Assembly: GCA_016756855.1 (NCBI GenBank) | Contig: JAESPD010000015.1 | Location: 1 to 64,000 of the forward strand | DNA length: 64,000 nucleotides | Direction: 5' to 3' | DNA from: a gamma proteobacterium endosymbiont of Lamellibrachia anaximandri | GTDB taxonomy: Bacteria; Pseudomonadota; Gammaproteobacteria; Chromatiales; Chromatiaceae | Part shown: piece after piece, positions 8,350 through 16,268 of the stretch | Layout of the letters: each line of letters opens with the position of its first letter | Numbering within the stretch: the first letter of the stretch is position 1 | Notes under the pieces: model-generated | Database searches by the model: none | The model's input: only the letters and a program-made list of their open reading frames with translations | Told to the model about the DNA's origin: nothing | Translations under genes and position numbers: made by a program

Positions 8350-9030
8350 ATGCGGACTACCAACCCTATTGCTTCCCTGTTGGGAAGCAGCCCATTCAAG
8401 CCACTGCAGGCCCATATGCGCATCGTTAACGAATGCGTTGCTGAGGTTCCTGCCCTGTTCGATGCCCTAGTGGCGGGAGACAACACGGCACTTGTCGAGC
8501 AGAAAGAGAAGATTTTTGCAAAAGAGGGCGAGGCGGACACCCTCAAGCACGATTTGAGGGCTCACTTGCCAAAAAGCCTCTTCATGCCGGTCGATCGCCG
8601 TGATCTGCTGGAGTTACTGGACCTGCAGGACACCATTGCCAATGTAGCGCAGGATATCGCTGGCTTGATGACGGAGCGTGATATGTCGGTGCCGGAGGGT
8701 ATGGCCGAGCCATTGGTCGCGTTTGTACAGCGCTGTATCGATACCTGCAATCACGCCGCAACCATCATCGAAGAGCTGGATGAGCTGATCGAAAGCGGCT
8801 TCCGGGGGCGCGATGCCTCCAGGGTACAGGAGATGGTCGAAGCGCTCAGCAAGCTGGAAGATGAGACCGACGACATGGGGATTGCGCTCGCTCAAAGCCT
8901 GTTTGCGATGGAAGATGATCTTAAACCCGTCTCAGTCATGTTCTGGTACCAGATGTTGCAGTGGATTGGCGACCTGGCGGATTACGGTGAGAAGGTTGGT
9001 GACCGTATGCTTCTATTGATTGCTCGCTGA
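8350..9030 (+). CDS. TIGR00153/DUF47 family PhoU-like Pit accessory protein
   Basis: 226 residues, all helical, of the DUF47 (TIGR00153) family: MRTTNPIASLLGSSPFKPLQ at the start, KEGEADTLKHDLRAHLPKSL, VDRRDLLELLDLQD, and KLEDETDDMGIALAQSLF near the end. These PhoU-like proteins bind metals through acidic clusters and are usually encoded next to Pit phosphate transporters, whose activity they are thought to regulate. That context is present here: the Pit gene begins 115 bases downstream. The length is normal for the family. No signal peptide or membrane segment, so cytoplasmic. A Pho-box-like site lies about 600 bases upstream. Confidence 0.9.
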   Translation: MRTTNPIASLLGSSPFKPLQAHMRIVNECVAEVPALFDALVAGDNTALVEQKEKIFAKEGEADTLKHDLRAHLPKSLFMPVDRRDLLELLDLQDTIANVAQDIAGLMTERDMSVPEGMAEPLVAFVQRCIDTCNHAATIIEELDELIESGFRGRDASRVQEMVEALSKLEDETDDMGIALAQSLFAMEDDLKPVSVMFWYQMLQWIGDLADYGEKVGDRMLLLIAR

Positions 9031-9145
9031 TTGCATCATCGCCTTCAGCTTAAGGTTGTAAGGCTTCTATCGATTTTTTGTTCTATACGCCCGGCGTGTG
9101 GGGGAGTTGTTGCCTCTTGCCACGGGTATACTGAGGGGTCCAGCA

Positions 9146-10411
9146 ATGGAAATTATCTCCGAATGGGGTTTTTTGTTTATCGGTATGGCCGTCGTCTTCG
9201 GCCTTTATATGAGTTGGGGTATTGGTGCCAATGATGTCGCCAATGCCATGGGTATGCCGGTCGGCTCCGGGGCCATCACGGTCAAACAGGCTATTATCAT
9301 CGCCGCTATCTTCGAGTTTGCGGGGGCCTTCATCGCGGGTGGTACCGTGACCAAAACCATCCGCAAAGGCATCATCGATCCCAGCAGCATCAGTGGCTCG
9401 CCTGAACTGTTGGTGTACGGAATGTTGGCAGCACTGCTTGCTGCAGGCATCTGGCTGATGATCGCATCAACCAGGGGTTGGCCCGTCTCCACCACGCACT
9501 CTATTGTTGGCGCTATTGTCGGTTTTGCCGTGGCAGGCATCGGTGTGGATGCGGTTAACTGGGGTAAGATCGGCAGCATCGTCGCCAGCTGGCTGGTATC
9601 ACCCCTGATCGGTGGTGTTCTTGCGTTGTTGCTGATGCTCAGTATCCGAAAACTGATCCTCAACACTGACAACCCCTTTGACAAGGCGAAGACCTGGGGG
9701 CCTGTCTATATCTTCCTGGTGGGCTGGATCGTCTCCCTGGTTACCATGTTCAAAGGGCTCAAGCACCTCAAACTTGAGTTTACTGCAGTAGAGAGTTTTG
9801 TAGCTGCAACTATTTTCGGCATTGTTGTTGCCATTATCGGCAAGGTACTGGTCAACCGTATCAAGGTTGATGAAAACGCAGACAAAGATTACCATTATGC
9901 CAGCGTGGAGAAGGTCTTCACTCCCATGATGATTTTTACCGCATGTGCCATGGCCTTTGCTCATGGTTCCAATGATGTGGCCAACGGCATCGGCCCCATG
10001 GCGGCAGTAGTCTCGGTTGTCCAGAATACTGGTGACATCGGCCAGAAGGCGGGTCTTCCTCTCTGGATCCTGGTGCTTGGCGGCGTCGGAATCGTGCTTG
10101 GTCTGGCTACCATGGGTTACAAGGTAATGCAGACCATCGGTACCAAGATAACCGAGCTGACGCCGACCCGTGGCTACTGCGCCACATTGGCGGCGGCGAC
10201 CACTGTGGTGCTTGCCTCCAAAACCGGTCTGCCGGTATCCACCACCCAGATTGCCGTTGGAGCGGTAATGGGTGTAGGCTTGGCGCGGGGTGTTGGCGCG
10301 ATTGACCTTCGCGTGGTCGGTAATATTGTGCTGTCCTGGTTTATAACCCTGCCCGCAGGTGGCATCTTGGCAGCGGCCTTCTTCTTCCTGTTCAAGGGCA
10401 TCTTCAGCTAA
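9146..10411 (+). CDS. pit: Inorganic phosphate transporter, Pit family
   Basis: 421 residues with ten or more hydrophobic segments. The duplicated PiT signature is clear: GANDVANAMG near residue 30 and GSNDVANGIGPMAAV near 275. Each is followed by a P-V-S-T-T-H/Q element (WPVSTTHSIVGAIVG and LPVSTTQIAVGAVMG). The family moves metal-phosphate complexes with protons, or phosphate with sodium, across the inner membrane. The ATG at 9146 has a TGAGGGG ribosome site 7 bases upstream and gives the usual N-terminus; an in-frame GTG at 9098 would add 16 atypical residues. A clear terminator follows. It probably forms a unit with the DUF47 gene. Confidence 0.93.
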   Translation: MEIISEWGFLFIGMAVVFGLYMSWGIGANDVANAMGMPVGSGAITVKQAIIIAAIFEFAGAFIAGGTVTKTIRKGIIDPSSISGSPELLVYGMLAALLAAGIWLMIASTRGWPVSTTHSIVGAIVGFAVAGIGVDAVNWGKIGSIVASWLVSPLIGGVLALLLMLSIRKLILNTDNPFDKAKTWGPVYIFLVGWIVSLVTMFKGLKHLKLEFTAVESFVAATIFGIVVAIIGKVLVNRIKVDENADKDYHYASVEKVFTPMMIFTACAMAFAHGSNDVANGIGPMAAVVSVVQNTGDIGQKAGLPLWILVLGGVGIVLGLATMGYKVMQTIGTKITELTPTRGYCATLAAATTVVLASKTGLPVSTTQIAVGAVMGVGLARGVGAIDLRVVGNIVLSWFITLPAGGILAAAFFFLFKGIFS

Positions 10412-10426
10412 ATAATGCAGTCAAAG

Positions 10427-10457
10427 GCAGGGCTCCCTCTACGGGGCCCTGCTTTTT
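10427..10457 (+). terminator. Rho-independent terminator after pit
   Basis: A seven-base-pair stem GCAGGGC/GCCCTGC (10427-10433 with 10446-10452) is followed at once by TTTTT. It lies 16 bases after the pit stop codon and closes the DUF47-pit unit. Confidence 0.85.
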
Positions 10458-10506
10458 GCTATTTTTCGGTGAGTAAATTCAACCGGTATCTGGCCGCTGC
10501 CACAAC

Positions 10507-11124
10507 ATGACGACAACGATGCCGTTTGAAACTGCTCCATTAGACGATATACAGACTATAAAGGGAGTCACCTTCCCCGGGCATATCACTTTTCGACAGT
10601 TGCTGATCACCGGGCCGCCTGGTGCGGGAAAGAGCAGCCTGATCCGTAAGCTCGGCGGCTGGTCGGAGGAGGGTTACATCGATCTGACGCTGAACAAGTG
10701 GTGGGCTGCGCAAAGTCTCTCCCTGCGCCCGCGCGAGATTCATCTCGGTTTTCCCTTCGTTGGCTTTGAGCAGGCGCTGGCCCTCTTCGACAAAGAGTGG
10801 TTGGAGGCTGATGCCAGGCCGGTGATCGATCTTGAGCGGATAAGACTACCGCCCGAAAAACGCTATTTTTTCTCCGTCAACTGGCGTTGGCGTTATGTGT
10901 TTGAGTTCCTGTTACCCCCCGCCCCCCTCTTGTTGAAGCGACGGATGGAGAGGAGCAAGCGGGGTACGCACCATGTGGATGTAGATCTCGAACTGAAGAC
11001 CATAGAAGCTCAGATTCAGGTATACCGGCAGGCGGCTCTGTATCTGCACCAGAGTGGTCTCAATGTCTATCTGAGAGAAGAGACCGACGGCGCTCCTCTG
11101 CAAATCATTGACCCTGAGCAATAA
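10507..11124 (+). CDS. P-loop NTPase / kinase-like protein of unknown function
   Basis: 205 residues with a perfect Walker A motif GPPGAGKSS near residue 40 and the line LLITGPPGAGKSSLIRKLGGW. No classical Walker B is obvious. Candidate acidic residues are in YIDLTLNKWW and ARPVIDLERIRLPPEKRYFF. The C-terminal part (LLKRRMERSKRGTHHVD) resembles the lid of small-molecule kinases. I cannot name the substrate. It begins just after the pit terminator and is 3 bases from the downstream phosphatase gene, so the two are almost certainly co-translated. A kinase/phosphatase pair between two phosphate transporters suggests a phosphate-responsive role; this is inference. Confidence 0.65.
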   Translation: MTTTMPFETAPLDDIQTIKGVTFPGHITFRQLLITGPPGAGKSSLIRKLGGWSEEGYIDLTLNKWWAAQSLSLRPREIHLGFPFVGFEQALALFDKEWLEADARPVIDLERIRLPPEKRYFFSVNWRWRYVFEFLLPPAPLLLKRRMERSKRGTHHVDVDLELKTIEAQIQVYRQAALYLHQSGLNVYLREETDGAPLQIIDPEQ

Positions 11125-11127
11125 TCG

Positions 11128-12582
11128 ATGGCTACACAAAGTTCCAAGCAGCAAAAGGGATTGATGAAACGGCTTAAGGAGAGCTTTTCCGGGTTGGCGC
11201 AATGCAAAGAACTGGATCTCAAGAGGGCCTACCTCCTGGAAGACAAGAAGGTTCGCCTGCAGATGGAGAATTATCCGATTCAGCTCAATATCGGCCCCGA
11301 TGGAAAGACCCTGCATATCTATCCGGAGCGGCCGATGAATCACTCACAGAAGGGGTTTCAGACGGGACGCTATATCATTTTTGACCCCAAGAGTTATTAC
11401 AAGGGAGTGTCCGGTTTTCTCCCAATCAATGAGGGTAAGAAAATTATCCTGGGTAAAGGCAATGCAGCGCAAAAGGACCTGCTCAACCTTCCACAGAATA
11501 TTGCGGAGCGCCACCTCAGCATCGTCAATGATAATGGCAGTTTGGTATTCAAGAATTTAGATGCGAAACATCACGCATGCATTTCACCCCTGTTGAAGGA
11601 TAAACAGCTCCACCGTATCAGCAAATGGAGACTGGCCAAGCTGAAACGGCTCCGTTCCATTTTTGGTGGCCCTGTCAAAATGCTGCCTGCTGATGATGCA
11701 CTGTCGCTGATACGGCGTGTCAACAAGGTGATGGAGAAGGAGGCATACCGGGTAGAGGATGACAGTGGGCAACCTGGTGGTGTGGTTGAGCTCCCTTCTG
11801 GAACGACACCGATTCTTCTCGGCGATCTGCATACCAAGGCGGATAATCTGCTGGTGATTTTGAGTCAGAGCGGTTTTCTCAAGGCCCTGAAGAAGGGCAA
11901 TGCAACGTTGGTGATCCTGGGTGATGCCGTGCATTGCGAAGACGCAGGGAAACTTGAGGGGATGGATAGCTCAATACTGATTATGGACCTGATCTTCAAA
12001 TTGAAGCTGCGTTTTCCGCGGCAGGTGTTCTACTTGCGGGGTAATCACGACAGCTTTTCTGAGGAGATTGGAAAGCAGGGTGTACCACAGGGGCTGTTGT
12101 GGGAAAAGGCGTTGGTAAAGAGCAGGGGAAAGGCGTACAGGAACGAGATGGCACGGTTCTATGAGCTGCTTCCCTACATCGCCTATTCAAAGAATTTCAT
12201 CGCCTGCCATGCCGGGCCGCCAACCCGTTCCACCTCGCGACAGGAATTGGTCAACATTCGCCAACATCCGAAATTGATCCGGGAAGTGACCCATAATCGC
12301 ATTCGGCGCCCCAACTCTCCGTCCGGGTATTTTAGAAGGGAAGTGAAGAAATTCCGCAAATATTTTGATTTGGCTCCGGATACCCCGGTCATTGTCGGTC
12401 ATACGCCGATGTCCAGTGATGACACCCTCTGGGAAAATGTGGGTGACATCGATAATCACTATGTGGTCTATGCCAGTAATGACCAGTGGGTCGGTGTTAT
12501 GGCGCAGGTGGGTGGCCGGGTTTATCCGTTTCACTACCCCGTCGAGCATTTGATTCCGCTGATCAATGCGATCGAAAATTGA
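11128..12582 (+). CDS. PPP-type metallophosphatase with an FHA-like N-terminal region
   Basis: 484 residues. The C-terminal half (about 225-480) is a PPP-family serine/threonine-phosphatase-like domain: ILLGDLHTKADN (Asp, His), VILGDAVHCED (Asp), FYLRGNHDSF (Asn, His), FIACHAGPP (His) and VIVGHTPM (His). The N-terminal half is unusual. After residue 90 it contains KIILGKGNAAQKDLL and IAERHLSIVNDNGSLVFKNL, which fits the G..S/R-H..N pattern of FHA phospho-threonine-binding domains, though weakly. Such a fusion would recognise phosphoproteins and dephosphorylate them. The P-loop gene directly upstream could be the opposing kinase. The substrate is unknown. Confidence 0.75.
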   Translation: MATQSSKQQKGLMKRLKESFSGLAQCKELDLKRAYLLEDKKVRLQMENYPIQLNIGPDGKTLHIYPERPMNHSQKGFQTGRYIIFDPKSYYKGVSGFLPINEGKKIILGKGNAAQKDLLNLPQNIAERHLSIVNDNGSLVFKNLDAKHHACISPLLKDKQLHRISKWRLAKLKRLRSIFGGPVKMLPADDALSLIRRVNKVMEKEAYRVEDDSGQPGGVVELPSGTTPILLGDLHTKADNLLVILSQSGFLKALKKGNATLVILGDAVHCEDAGKLEGMDSSILIMDLIFKLKLRFPRQVFYLRGNHDSFSEEIGKQGVPQGLLWEKALVKSRGKAYRNEMARFYELLPYIAYSKNFIACHAGPPTRSTSRQELVNIRQHPKLIREVTHNRIRRPNSPSGYFRREVKKFRKYFDLAPDTPVIVGHTPMSSDDTLWENVGDIDNHYVVYASNDQWVGVMAQVGGRVYPFHYPVEHLIPLINAIEN

Positions 12583-12630
12583 GCCCCTCAAGGCCGTCTT
12601 ACTGTCAGAGAGGATTAAAATCAGGCTATT

Positions 12631-12648
12631 GTTACGGTATTATTACAG
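12631..12648 (-). promoter_or_regulatory. Pho-box-like direct repeat (PhoB site) upstream of the Na/Pi cotransporter
   Basis: On the minus strand the site is CTGTAAT-AATA-CCGTAAC, two half sites 11 bases apart and close to the Pho-box consensus. It ends 1 base before the -35 of the promoter at 12650-12679, the position expected for a PhoB activator site. It matches the motif at 7725-7742 at 14 of 18 bases. Confidence 0.65.
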
Positions 12649-12649
12649 T

Positions 12650-12679
12650 TTGACGACATAGTCCAAAACAATTATACTT
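12650..12679 (+). promoter_or_regulatory. Sigma-70 promoter of the Na/Pi cotransporter gene
   Basis: TTGACG (12650-12655), an 18-base spacer and TATACT (12674-12679) predict a start near 12686. This leaves a leader of about 200 bases before the ATG at 12887. The adjacent Pho-box-like repeat suggests activation on phosphate starvation. Confidence 0.65.
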
Positions 12680-12817
12680 AGATTCCATGGGCTAATAAGA
12701 TCTTTTTGGATGTAGCCCCTGCAAACGCCAGCTAACGCACTCGAATGTAGTGGAGATAGTGTAACTGTCTGCTGACGTGCGCTGCTTGCCCATTTCGCAA
12801 AGAAGTCTGTTTCAAAA

Positions 12818-12870
12818 CGCATTTGGTGCGCCTCCGCTGAGGAAGCGCGCGGTGTTCTTTTTTCATTTTT
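12818..12870 (+). promoter_or_regulatory. Leader hairpins with T-rich tail, possible attenuator
   Basis: A hairpin CGCA-TTTGG-TGCG (12818-12830) overlaps a second one, GCG-CCTC-CGCT-GAGG-(AA)-GCGC (12828-12848). The latter is followed by TTCTTTTTTC and further T-rich bases. The two share bases 12828-12830 and cannot form together. The second resembles an intrinsic terminator just before the gene. Attenuation is inference. Confidence 0.35.
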
Positions 12871-12886
12871 TGGGGAAATTGCCAGA

Positions 12887-14698
12887 ATGATCCGGAAAAT
12901 CGTCCTACCTACCATTCTGTTCCTGCTTGCTTATGGATTCTGGATTAGCCCCAATTTCAAAGAGATAGCCGCCGGCGTCTCCATCTTCCTGTTTGGCATG
13001 CTTTTCCTTGAAGAGGGTTTCAAAGCGTTTACAGGCGGTCTGCTGGAACGCCTGCTTCGCAGAACCACCGACAGCACCTGGAAGGCGCTCAGTTTTGGCG
13101 TTGTCAGTACCACGATCATGCAATCCAGCTCTCTGGTTTCTGTCATTACCATCTCCTTCCTGGGTGCAGGACTGATCGGCCTGGCGGCTGGTATTGGTAT
13201 CATCTTCGGCGCCAATCTGGGTACGACCACGGGTGCCTGGCTGATTGCGGGATTGGGTTTGAAGGTAAAAATTTCCGCCTATGCTATGCCGATGCTGGTA
13301 TTCGGCATTATTTTGGTGTTTCAGAAATCGAGGAATCTGAAAGGGTTCGGTTATATCCTGGCCGGTCTCGGTTTCCTCTTCCTCGGCATCCATCACATGA
13401 AGGAGGGCTTCGAGGCCTTTCGTGACACCATCGATCTGACTGCATTTGCGGTGGCCGGGTACCCCGGCATTCTCCTGTTCACCCTTATCGGCGTCTTTGC
13501 CACGGTGGTGATGCAGTCAAGTCACGCCACCCTGGTTATCATTATTACAGCGTTGGCAGCACAGCAGATCACCTATGAGAACGCCCTCGCGCTGGCGATC
13601 GGCGCCAATATCGGTACGACCATAACGGCGATCCTCGGTTCCATGAGTTCGAACGTGCAGGGCAAGCGTCTGGCAGGCGCCCATCTCATTTTCAATATGG
13701 TGACTGCGATCATTGCCATCATCTTCCTCTATCAGATCGCGGACGGGGTGGATTGGGTCAGTAGTGTCGTTGGTATCTCGGTCGATGACTACACCCTGAA
13801 ACTTGCAGTGTTCCACTCTATTTTCAATGTTATCGGGATTCTGGCAATGCTTCCGTTCATCAATACACTGGTGAATTTCCTCATGCAGCGGATGCCGGAG
13901 AAGGTAGTATCTGTGGCGGAGCCCAAATATTTGAACGATTCCGTCATCGAGTTGCCTGACACTGCCATCGAAGCGGTGCGGAAAGAGACGCTGCATCTCT
14001 ACGATAACGCCTTCGCGATTATTGCTCATGGACTCAGTCTGCACCGGCACGACATACTTTCGGACAAAGACCTGGATGAGGTGGCTGCCGAATCCACCAA
14101 AGTCATGCCGGTCGATATAGACGCCGAATACGAGAAGAATGTCAAAGGTCTCTACAGCGAAATAGTCAATTTCACCAGCCGCGCACAGTCAACCATGGAA
14201 CCGGAGCTGGCGGACGAACTTTTTGCCCTGCGTGCCGCCGGACGTGATATTGTCGAGGCGATTAAAGATACCAAGCACATGCATAAGAACCTGTCCCAGT
14301 ACATCGTCTCGGACAACGATCATATCCGTGCTGAATACAACAGGATCCGTAGCTACCTGGGTTCGGTATTGCGCCGCTTGGGGGTGGTGCAACAGGAGGG
14401 GGACGACCCGACCAGTGTCCTCTCACTCGACATCATGAAGGTGGAGATGGAAGAGAATGATACGACGGTGAACGGTACGCTTGAATCCCTTATTCGCGAG
14501 GAGAGCATTACGCCGCATATGGCCACCTCCTTGATGAATGATGCTGCCTACGCCTATGATGTGACCAAGAATCTGGTGCAGATGGGGGAGGTTCTTTTTG
14601 CCACGGGTATGCAGTCGATGAAAGACGCAGAACGTCTAATCGCCCTGGATGACGAAGACATCGCTGAAGTACTAGAACGGGGAAATAACCCGCTATAG
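12887..14698 (+). CDS. Na/Pi cotransporter family protein with C-terminal PhoU-like domain
   Basis: 603 residues. The N-terminal 350 form a membrane domain of the Na/Pi cotransporter (PF02690) type with two repeats carrying the QSSS signature: TIMQSSSLVSVITISFLGAG and VVMQSSHATLVIIITALAA. Each is followed by GANLGTT or GANIGTT. After about residue 370 comes a soluble helical PhoU-like tail (FAIIAHGLSLH.. to the C-terminus). Family members import phosphate with sodium, or in some bacteria export it. A PhoB-type site and sigma-70 promoter lie upstream after a 200-base leader. A small basic-protein gene follows after 12 bases. The inner membrane location is clear; direction of transport is not. 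Confidence 0.9.
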   Translation: MIRKIVLPTILFLLAYGFWISPNFKEIAAGVSIFLFGMLFLEEGFKAFTGGLLERLLRRTTDSTWKALSFGVVSTTIMQSSSLVSVITISFLGAGLIGLAAGIGIIFGANLGTTTGAWLIAGLGLKVKISAYAMPMLVFGIILVFQKSRNLKGFGYILAGLGFLFLGIHHMKEGFEAFRDTIDLTAFAVAGYPGILLFTLIGVFATVVMQSSHATLVIIITALAAQQITYENALALAIGANIGTTITAILGSMSSNVQGKRLAGAHLIFNMVTAIIAIIFLYQIADGVDWVSSVVGISVDDYTLKLAVFHSIFNVIGILAMLPFINTLVNFLMQRMPEKVVSVAEPKYLNDSVIELPDTAIEAVRKETLHLYDNAFAIIAHGLSLHRHDILSDKDLDEVAAESTKVMPVDIDAEYEKNVKGLYSEIVNFTSRAQSTMEPELADELFALRAAGRDIVEAIKDTKHMHKNLSQYIVSDNDHIRAEYNRIRSYLGSVLRRLGVVQQEGDDPTSVLSLDIMKVEMEENDTTVNGTLESLIREESITPHMATSLMNDAAYAYDVTKNLVQMGEVLFATGMQSMKDAERLIALDDEDIAEVLERGNNPL

Positions 14699-14710
14699 TT
14701 GGAGGATGCC

Positions 14711-14959
14711 ATGAAGATACCAAAATTACTTAAAAGAGTTCAAGAGTACGTTGACGCTGATAAGTTAAAGCAGTGTAAGCGGAAGGACTGTATGAAAGAA
14801 GTTCTGCATAAGCTCAAGAAGCAGCAGCGCGCACTCAAGGATAAGCTGGGTAAAGAGAAAAACGAGAAAGAGCGTAAACGCATTCAGAAAGCGTTGGATA
14901 TCATCTACCTGCAACGAAAAAAGGGTTTGAAGGCGCTTAAAAAGTTACAGAAATCATAG
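14711..14959 (+). CDS. Small Lys-rich coiled-coil protein of unknown function
   Basis: 82 residues beginning MKIPKLLKRVQEYVDADKL, with a GGAGG ribosome site 5 bases before the ATG at 14711 (an upstream in-frame TTG is unlikely). About a third of the residues are Lys or Arg. Heptad-like spacing (LHKLKKQQRALKDKL.., IIYLQRKKGLKAL) suggests a helical hairpin or coiled coil. Two Cys (QCKRKDC) near residue 23 form a C-X5-C pair. It follows the Na/Pi cotransporter by 12 bases, so it probably shares its transcript and may be phosphate-regulated. I do not recognise the family. Confidence 0.7.
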   Translation: MKIPKLLKRVQEYVDADKLKQCKRKDCMKEVLHKLKKQQRALKDKLGKEKNEKERKRIQKALDIIYLQRKKGLKALKKLQKS

Positions 14960-15271
14960 TTGGGGGTAGATTGTTGCAGGAGCTGTGGAAGAGGACGCGG
15001 CCAGCGAAAGATTTTCGATGAACTTGCGCTGTTTCGATTACATGCACAATTAAGCGCATCTTTCATATTCAATCGGGTTAGCAGTCGCGCATCAACCGTT
15101 GTAGGCAAACGGTATTGAACCCGACAGCGGGGGTAAATAGTATCCGTCCGAAAACCTCTATCAAGCCACTAAGAACACGACGAGCACTAAGATCAAGAGA
15201 TTAACAATAAATTTTCTTCATGTGCGCCGTGGTAAAAATAGCGTTTCAGGACGGATACCAGTCAGATCCTG
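14960..15271. other. Intergenic region with two inverted repeats
   Basis: About 310 bases between convergent genes. It holds a nested hairpin at 15073-15124 (TCGGGTT/AACCCGA outside, ACCGTT/AACGGT inside). It also holds a wide inverted repeat GTATCCGTCC (15140-15149) / GGACGGATAC (15249-15258) enclosing about 100 bases. No coding capacity was recognised. Confidence 0.5.
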
Positions 15272-16111
15272 TCACAGTCCAAGATTATTCCAGATTTTCA
15301 GCGTTGGTGCCGCCTGATTCATGGTGTAGAAATGAAGGCCCGGCGCGCCGCCATCCAGCAATCGCCTACAGAGTTCGGTTACCACATCGGCGCCGAATGC
15401 CCGGATGCTCTCCATGTCGTCAGCAAAACTTTCCAGACGTTTGCGTACCCAGCGGGGGATCTCTGCGCCGCAGGCATCTGAAAATCTCGCCAACTGCACG
15501 TAGTTGGTGATCGGCATGATGCCGGGCACGATTGGGATGTTAATGCCCATGTCGCTGCACTCTTCAACGAAGCAGAAATAGGCGTCCGGGTTATAGAAGT
15601 ATTGGGTTATGGCGCCGTCGGCACCAGCTTCCACCTTGCGCTTGAAGTTTTTCAAGTCGGTTTGCGCGTTGTTCGCCTGTGGGTGGAACTCAGGATAGGC
15701 AGCCACTTCAATGTAGAAATGGTCGCCATACCTCTCTTTGATCAGCTCAACCAGTTCATTGGCATAGTTGAGTTCACCCAGACTGCCGAGTCCAGCTCCT
15801 GAGGGCAGGTCGCCTCGGAGCGCCACAAGCCGCCGAATCTTCTGCTCATGGTAGCGATCGAGTATCTGCAAAATCTCTTCACGGCTGGAGCCGATGCAGG
15901 AGAGATGAGGCGCGGTTTCGATCTGCTGTTCACGCAGCCAGTCGACACTTGAAAATGTGCGTTCCTGGGTTGAGCCGCCGGCGCCGTAGGTGACCGAAAA
16001 GAACTCGGGATTCAGTGCATTGAGCTGGTTGACGCCACTCTTCAGGTTTTCGAACCCTTTCTCCGTTTTGGGCGGAAAGAGTTCAAAGCTGAAGGATCGA
16101 TTCGTTGTCAT
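15272..16111 (-). CDS. metF: 5,10-methylenetetrahydrofolate reductase
   Basis: 279 residues of the MetF family. It starts with SFELFPPKTEKGFENL, whose Glu is the catalytic acid. It carries FFSVTYGAGGSTQERT, the FAD/folate region HLSCIGSSREEI and RLVALRGDLPSG, and FQP-type elements in ITQYFYNPDAYFCFVEE and VPGIMPITNY. It reduces methylene-THF to methyl-THF using reduced FAD, providing the methyl group for methionine synthesis. Length is normal for a single-domain bacterial enzyme. An AAGGACA ribosome site precedes the ATG. It is the third gene of a metK-ahcY-metF methyl-cycle cluster, separated from ahcY by a palindromic repeat block. No methionine synthase gene is in the window. Confidence 0.93.
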   Translation of the reverse strand: MTTNRSFSFELFPPKTEKGFENLKSGVNQLNALNPEFFSVTYGAGGSTQERTFSSVDWLREQQIETAPHLSCIGSSREEILQILDRYHEQKIRRLVALRGDLPSGAGLGSLGELNYANELVELIKERYGDHFYIEVAAYPEFHPQANNAQTDLKNFKRKVEAGADGAITQYFYNPDAYFCFVEECSDMGINIPIVPGIMPITNYVQLARFSDACGAEIPRWVRKRLESFADDMESIRAFGADVVTELCRRLLDGGAPGLHFYTMNQAAPTLKIWNNLGL

Positions 16112-16147
16112 TGGGATGTCCTTGGCTTAATTCGATTTACCGAAATT

Positions 16148-16248
16148 CTCTGCAGGGAGCGCTGCGCACACCAAACGCCACTGTTTTTCCGTTCGCAATC
16201 GCAATCGCAATCGCAATCGCAATGGCGTGCGAGGCGCACCCTGCAGAG
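16148..16248. repeat. REP/BIME-like palindrome between ahcY and metF with an internal 6-bp tandem repeat
   Basis: CTCTGCAGGG (16148-16157) and CCCTGCAGAG (16239-16248) are perfect inverted copies. Inside them ACGCCACTG pairs with CAATGGCGT, so the block folds back over about 100 bases. The centre contains GCAATC repeated head to tail (16195-16218, four perfect copies plus a partial fifth). The GCGCACCCTGC end resembles extragenic palindromes common in gammaproteobacteria. It may stabilise or separate the ahcY and metF messages. Confidence 0.6.
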
Positions 16249-16268
16249 GATAACCTGACAAAGTAGGA

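Larger units (their letters stand above)
12583..12886. other. Regulatory leader of the Na/Pi cotransporter gene
   Basis: About 300 bases without a gene. It holds a Pho-box-like repeat, a sigma-70 promoter and a roughly 200-base untranslated leader ending in a hairpin followed by T-rich sequence (each listed separately). Confidence 0.6.
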
